Assembly: GCA_900552115.1 (NCBI GenBank)
Contig: URYP01000090.1
Location: 1-8,608, forward strand
DNA length: 8,608 bases
Reading direction: 5' to 3'
DNA from: an uncultured Oscillospiraceae bacterium
Lineage (GTDB): Bacteria > Bacillota > Clostridia > Oscillospirales > Acutalibacteraceae
This document shows positions 6,696 through 8,608 of this stretch, piece by piece. Made by a program: the position numbers and the translations under genes. The first letter of the stretch is position 1, and each line of letters starts with the position of its first letter. The notes beneath the pieces were generated by a model, which made no database searches, was not told the origin of the DNA, and saw nothing but the letters and a program-made list of their open reading frames with translations.

Positions 6696-6741
6696 ATAGT
6701 TCCATGCGGGGCGCAAGACCCGGCGGCAAGGAGAGTGGAAC

Positions 6742-8136
6742 ATGAACCAAAATTTGACCGAAGGAAATCCGCGGCGGGTGTTGTGGCGGTTTTCGATACC
6801 CATGTTTATCAGCGTGATTTTCCAGCAGCTCTATAATATGGCGGACAGTATCATTGCCGGCCGGTTTGCCGGTGAGGACGCCCTGGCTGCCATTGGTGCG
6901 TCCTACCCGATCACCATGATTTTTATGGCCATTGCCGTGGGCAGCAACATCGGTTGTTCGGTGGTCATTTCGCACCTGTTTGGCGCGAAGCGGTACCGGG
7001 AACTGAAAACAGCGGTATCCACCACCCTGCTCGCCTCGCTGGTGCTATCGCTGGTATTGACCGGTCTTGGCCTGGCCGGCAACAGTCTGATGATGACCCT
7101 GATCCAAACGCCGCAAAACATTTTCAGCGACGGGGAGCTGTATCTGGGCATTTACATCGGCGGATTTGCCTTTTTGTTCTTATATAATGTCTGTACCGGC
7201 ATTTTCCAGTCGTTGGGAGATTCCAAAACCCCGCTTTATTTCCTGATCGGCTCCTCCATAGGCAACATTTTGCTGGACTGGATTTTTGTGGCCTTTTTTG
7301 GCTGGGGAGTGGCCGGCGTCGCGTGGGCGACCTTCCTGGCTCAGGGTGTCGCCTGTGTGCTGTCACTGGTGACGATGCGAAAACGGATCAAAGCCATTCC
7401 CGCCGGCGGACCTGTCCCCCGCTTTTCCTGGGATATGCTGGGCCAGGTAAGCCGTATTGCCATTCCCAGCATCCTGCAGCAGAGCTTTATCTCCGTGGGC
7501 AATATCCTGATACAGGGACTGATCAACAGCTGCGGGTCGTCGGTGATCGCCGGATACTCCGCCGCCATCAAGCTAAACACCTTTACCATTACCTCTTTTA
7601 CCACACTGGCGAACGGTGTATCCAGCTTTACCGCCCAGAATATGGGCGCAGGACGGCATGACCGGGTCAAAGCCGGTTTTCGGGCCGGATCAATTATGTC
7701 GCTGGGGGTGGCCGCCGTGTTTTTCGCCGTCCTGTTCTTCTTCAGCGGCGATATGATCCGCCTGTTTATGAGCGAAGAAAGTCCCACGGCGATGGAAACC
7801 GGCATCACCTTCCTGCATATCGTTACCCCCTTTTATTTTGTCATCTGCATGAAACTGATCGCGGACGGCGTGCTGCGGGGAGCCGGCTGCATGATGCAGT
7901 TTATGGTAGCCACCTTCACGGACCTGGTGCTGCGGGTCATTCTCTCGTTCATCCTCTTCCGTTTTTGGGATACCATGGGCATATGGCTGTCCTGGCCCAT
8001 TGGCTGGACGGTAGCAATGCTCGTATCCGTAGCATTCTACGCCAGCGGCCGATGGAAAAAATCCCGTATGGCCTCTCCGGCAGAAGAAGCCGGGCCGCTT
8101 GCTGAGGCCGTTGTGGAAGCGGAAGCCGCGGAATAG
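6742..8136 (+). CDS. MATE-family multidrug/toxin efflux transporter
   Basis: A 464-residue polytopic membrane protein of the length and 12-helix layout of MATE (NorM/DinF/MepA-like) cation-coupled antiporters. Recognisable family segments include LTEGNPRRVLWRFSIPMF at the start, QQLYNMADSIIAGRF in helix 1, AIGASYPITMIFMAIAVGSN and FQSLGDSKTP. In the second half QQSFISVGNILIQGLINS, AGYSAAIKLNTF and TLANGVSSFTAQNMGAGR are the pseudo-repeat of the N-terminal half. It would export organic cations, drugs or metabolites with H+ or Na+ exchange; the substrate cannot be told from sequence. AAGGAG lies 8 nt before the ATG. The C-terminus has an acidic, Ala/Glu-rich tail after the last helix. It is a single-gene unit: a divergent LysR gene precedes it and a terminator follows 15 bp after the stop. 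Confidence 0.95.
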   Translation: MNQNLTEGNPRRVLWRFSIPMFISVIFQQLYNMADSIIAGRFAGEDALAAIGASYPITMIFMAIAVGSNIGCSVVISHLFGAKRYRELKTAVSTTLLASLVLSLVLTGLGLAGNSLMMTLIQTPQNIFSDGELYLGIYIGGFAFLFLYNVCTGIFQSLGDSKTPLYFLIGSSIGNILLDWIFVAFFGWGVAGVAWATFLAQGVACVLSLVTMRKRIKAIPAGGPVPRFSWDMLGQVSRIAIPSILQQSFISVGNILIQGLINSCGSSVIAGYSAAIKLNTFTITSFTTLANGVSSFTAQNMGAGRHDRVKAGFRAGSIMSLGVAAVFFAVLFFFSGDMIRLFMSEESPTAMETGITFLHIVTPFYFVICMKLIADGVLRGAGCMMQFMVATFTDLVLRVILSFILFRFWDTMGIWLSWPIGWTVAMLVSVAFYASGRWKKSRMASPAEEAGPLAEAVVEAEAAE

Positions 8137-8151
8137 GAAGCATCCATAGGG

Positions 8152-8187
8152 GCCGGCGGAGTATAACTCCGTCGGCTTTCCGTTTTT
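8152..8187 (+). terminator. Intrinsic terminator after the MATE gene
   Basis: GCCGGCGGAGT (8152-8162), loop ATA, ACTCCGTCGGC (8166-8176) gives an 11-bp stem with one G-U pair, followed by TTTCCGTTTTT. It starts 15 bp after the exporter stop and isolates it from the small gene downstream. Confidence 0.88.
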
Positions 8188-8227
8188 CTGGCATAAAAGA
8201 ATCACTTACCCATCATGGCCGTTCGTA

Positions 8228-8255
8228 TTGACATTCCAGCAATCTGTTGTATCCT
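8228..8255 (+). promoter_or_regulatory. Promoter of the small secreted-protein gene
   Basis: A perfect -35 TTGACA (8228-8233) and a -10-like TATCCT (8250-8255), 16 bp apart and 39 bp before the ATG at 8295. It lies after the exporter terminator, so the small gene has its own transcription. Confidence 0.5.
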
Positions 8256-8294
8256 GAAAGTGAGATATTCGTCAATGATACAGGGGGGATCGCT

Positions 8295-8565
8295 ATGAAG
8301 CCTCGCGCTGTTTTGGCTATGATGCTGTTGTGCGGAATGCTCACAGGGGGAACCACTGGTGGAAAAAGATGTTTTAGATGAGGGGTGCACCTCTGTGCTG
8401 CACCGCAGCGAACCCTGCACTTATACGGAAGACGGCTCCATCGAATACGATCATCTCGGCGCTTTTGAGCCGGGCCAATACAAGGCCGTGGCCTATTTAA
8501 ATTTAACAACAAATGAAAAGCAAAAAGTTGCCTGCAAAACAGAAATCCCCTTTACCATCTACTGA
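8295..8565 (+). pseudogene. Small secreted protein gene, frameshifted at a G5 run
   Basis: A strong ribosome site (AGGGGGG, 8282-8288) precedes ATG 8295. The first frame encodes a signal-peptide-like start (MKPRAVLAMMLLCGMLTG) and stops at TGA 8379-8381 after 28 codons. The +1-shifted frame runs on to TGA at 8563-8565. Removing one G from the GGGGG run at 8346-8350 joins them into an 89-residue protein: MLTG, then EPLVEKDVLDEGC, a C-x10-C pair, then GAFEPGQYKAVAYLNLTT and a final FTIY. The second half looks like a small beta-rich extracellular domain. No family is recognised, and the start lacks a proper lipobox. An alternative is a short ORF starting at GTG 8359, which has no convincing ribosome site. 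It may be a real broken gene or a sequence error. Confidence 0.6.
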
Positions 8566-8585
8566 TTTCCGTTTTGGATACACAC

Positions 8586-8608
8586 AAAAAGGCCGGCGAA
8601 CCTTAAAC
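8586..8608. terminator. Possible left half of a bidirectional terminator at the window edge
   Basis: AAAAAGGCCGGCGAACC starts 20 bp after the small gene's stop. Such an A-run followed by a GC-rich arm is the usual left half of a hairpin whose complementary arm and T-run would lie past position 8608. The second half cannot be seen, so this is tentative. Confidence 0.3.

Noticed and set aside
5684..8136. lysR-MATE as part of the cobalamin system
   Set aside because: MATE proteins are not known cobalamin transporters, the pair has its own operator and terminator, and no cobalamin element precedes the exporter. Adjacency alone is not enough.
8346..8350. G5 run as a phase-variation switch
   Set aside because: Five bases is short for slippage-based phase variation. 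A simple frameshift or sequencing error is more likely.
8213..8512. Minus-strand open frames across the small gene region
   Set aside because: No ribosome site or family match. The plus strand here has a promoter, a ribosome site and a signal peptide.

Overview
The window looks like chromosomal DNA from a GC-rich Firmicute of the Clostridia, perhaps a gut Oscillospiraceae-like bacterium. Supporting signs are purine-rich Shine-Dalgarno sites before every gene, a Gram-positive-type C-terminal sorting signal (NPGTGD plus a hydrophobic tail), intrinsic terminators and the protein families present. The genus cannot be read from the sequence. Layout: (1) Positions 1-5046, minus strand: one very long open reading frame (1,682 codons visible, C-terminus at or just past the left edge). 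It encodes a secreted, probably wall-anchored multidomain protein: signal peptide, GLUG repeats, Ig-like modules, a DUF4430 domain (transcobalamin / intrinsic factor C-terminal-like), a PQQ-type beta-propeller and an NPGTGD anchor. (2) Positions 5043-5291, minus strand: an 82-residue protein with one homing-endonuclease-associated (HNH) repeat, overlapping the giant gene by 4 nt (ATGA). (3) Positions 5318-5714, minus strand: the control region of that operon. It holds a sigma-70 type promoter inside the 3' end of lysR, a complete cobalamin riboswitch (5461-5658) and an intrinsic terminator (5318-5347) just before the first gene. (4) Positions 5684-6613, minus strand: a LysR-type regulator, divergent from (5) a MATE-family exporter at 6742-8136. 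A LysR-type dyad (T-N11-A) plus a third half-site lies between them. The exporter ends in a strong terminator. (6) Positions 8228-8565: a promoter and a small secreted-protein gene that reads through only if one G is removed from a G5 run, so it is a frameshifted gene as given. How the parts may work together: the B12 riboswitch controls an operon whose main product is a surface protein with a transcobalamin-like domain and a beta-propeller. The parsimonious inference is that this is a Gram-positive surface cobalamin capture protein made when B12 is scarce, analogous in concept (not shown to be homologous) to the propeller protein BtuG of Bacteroides. No B12 transporter or biosynthesis gene is visible; any partner genes would lie left of position 1 or elsewhere. 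The lysR-MATE pair looks like an independent, self-contained regulator/efflux module.
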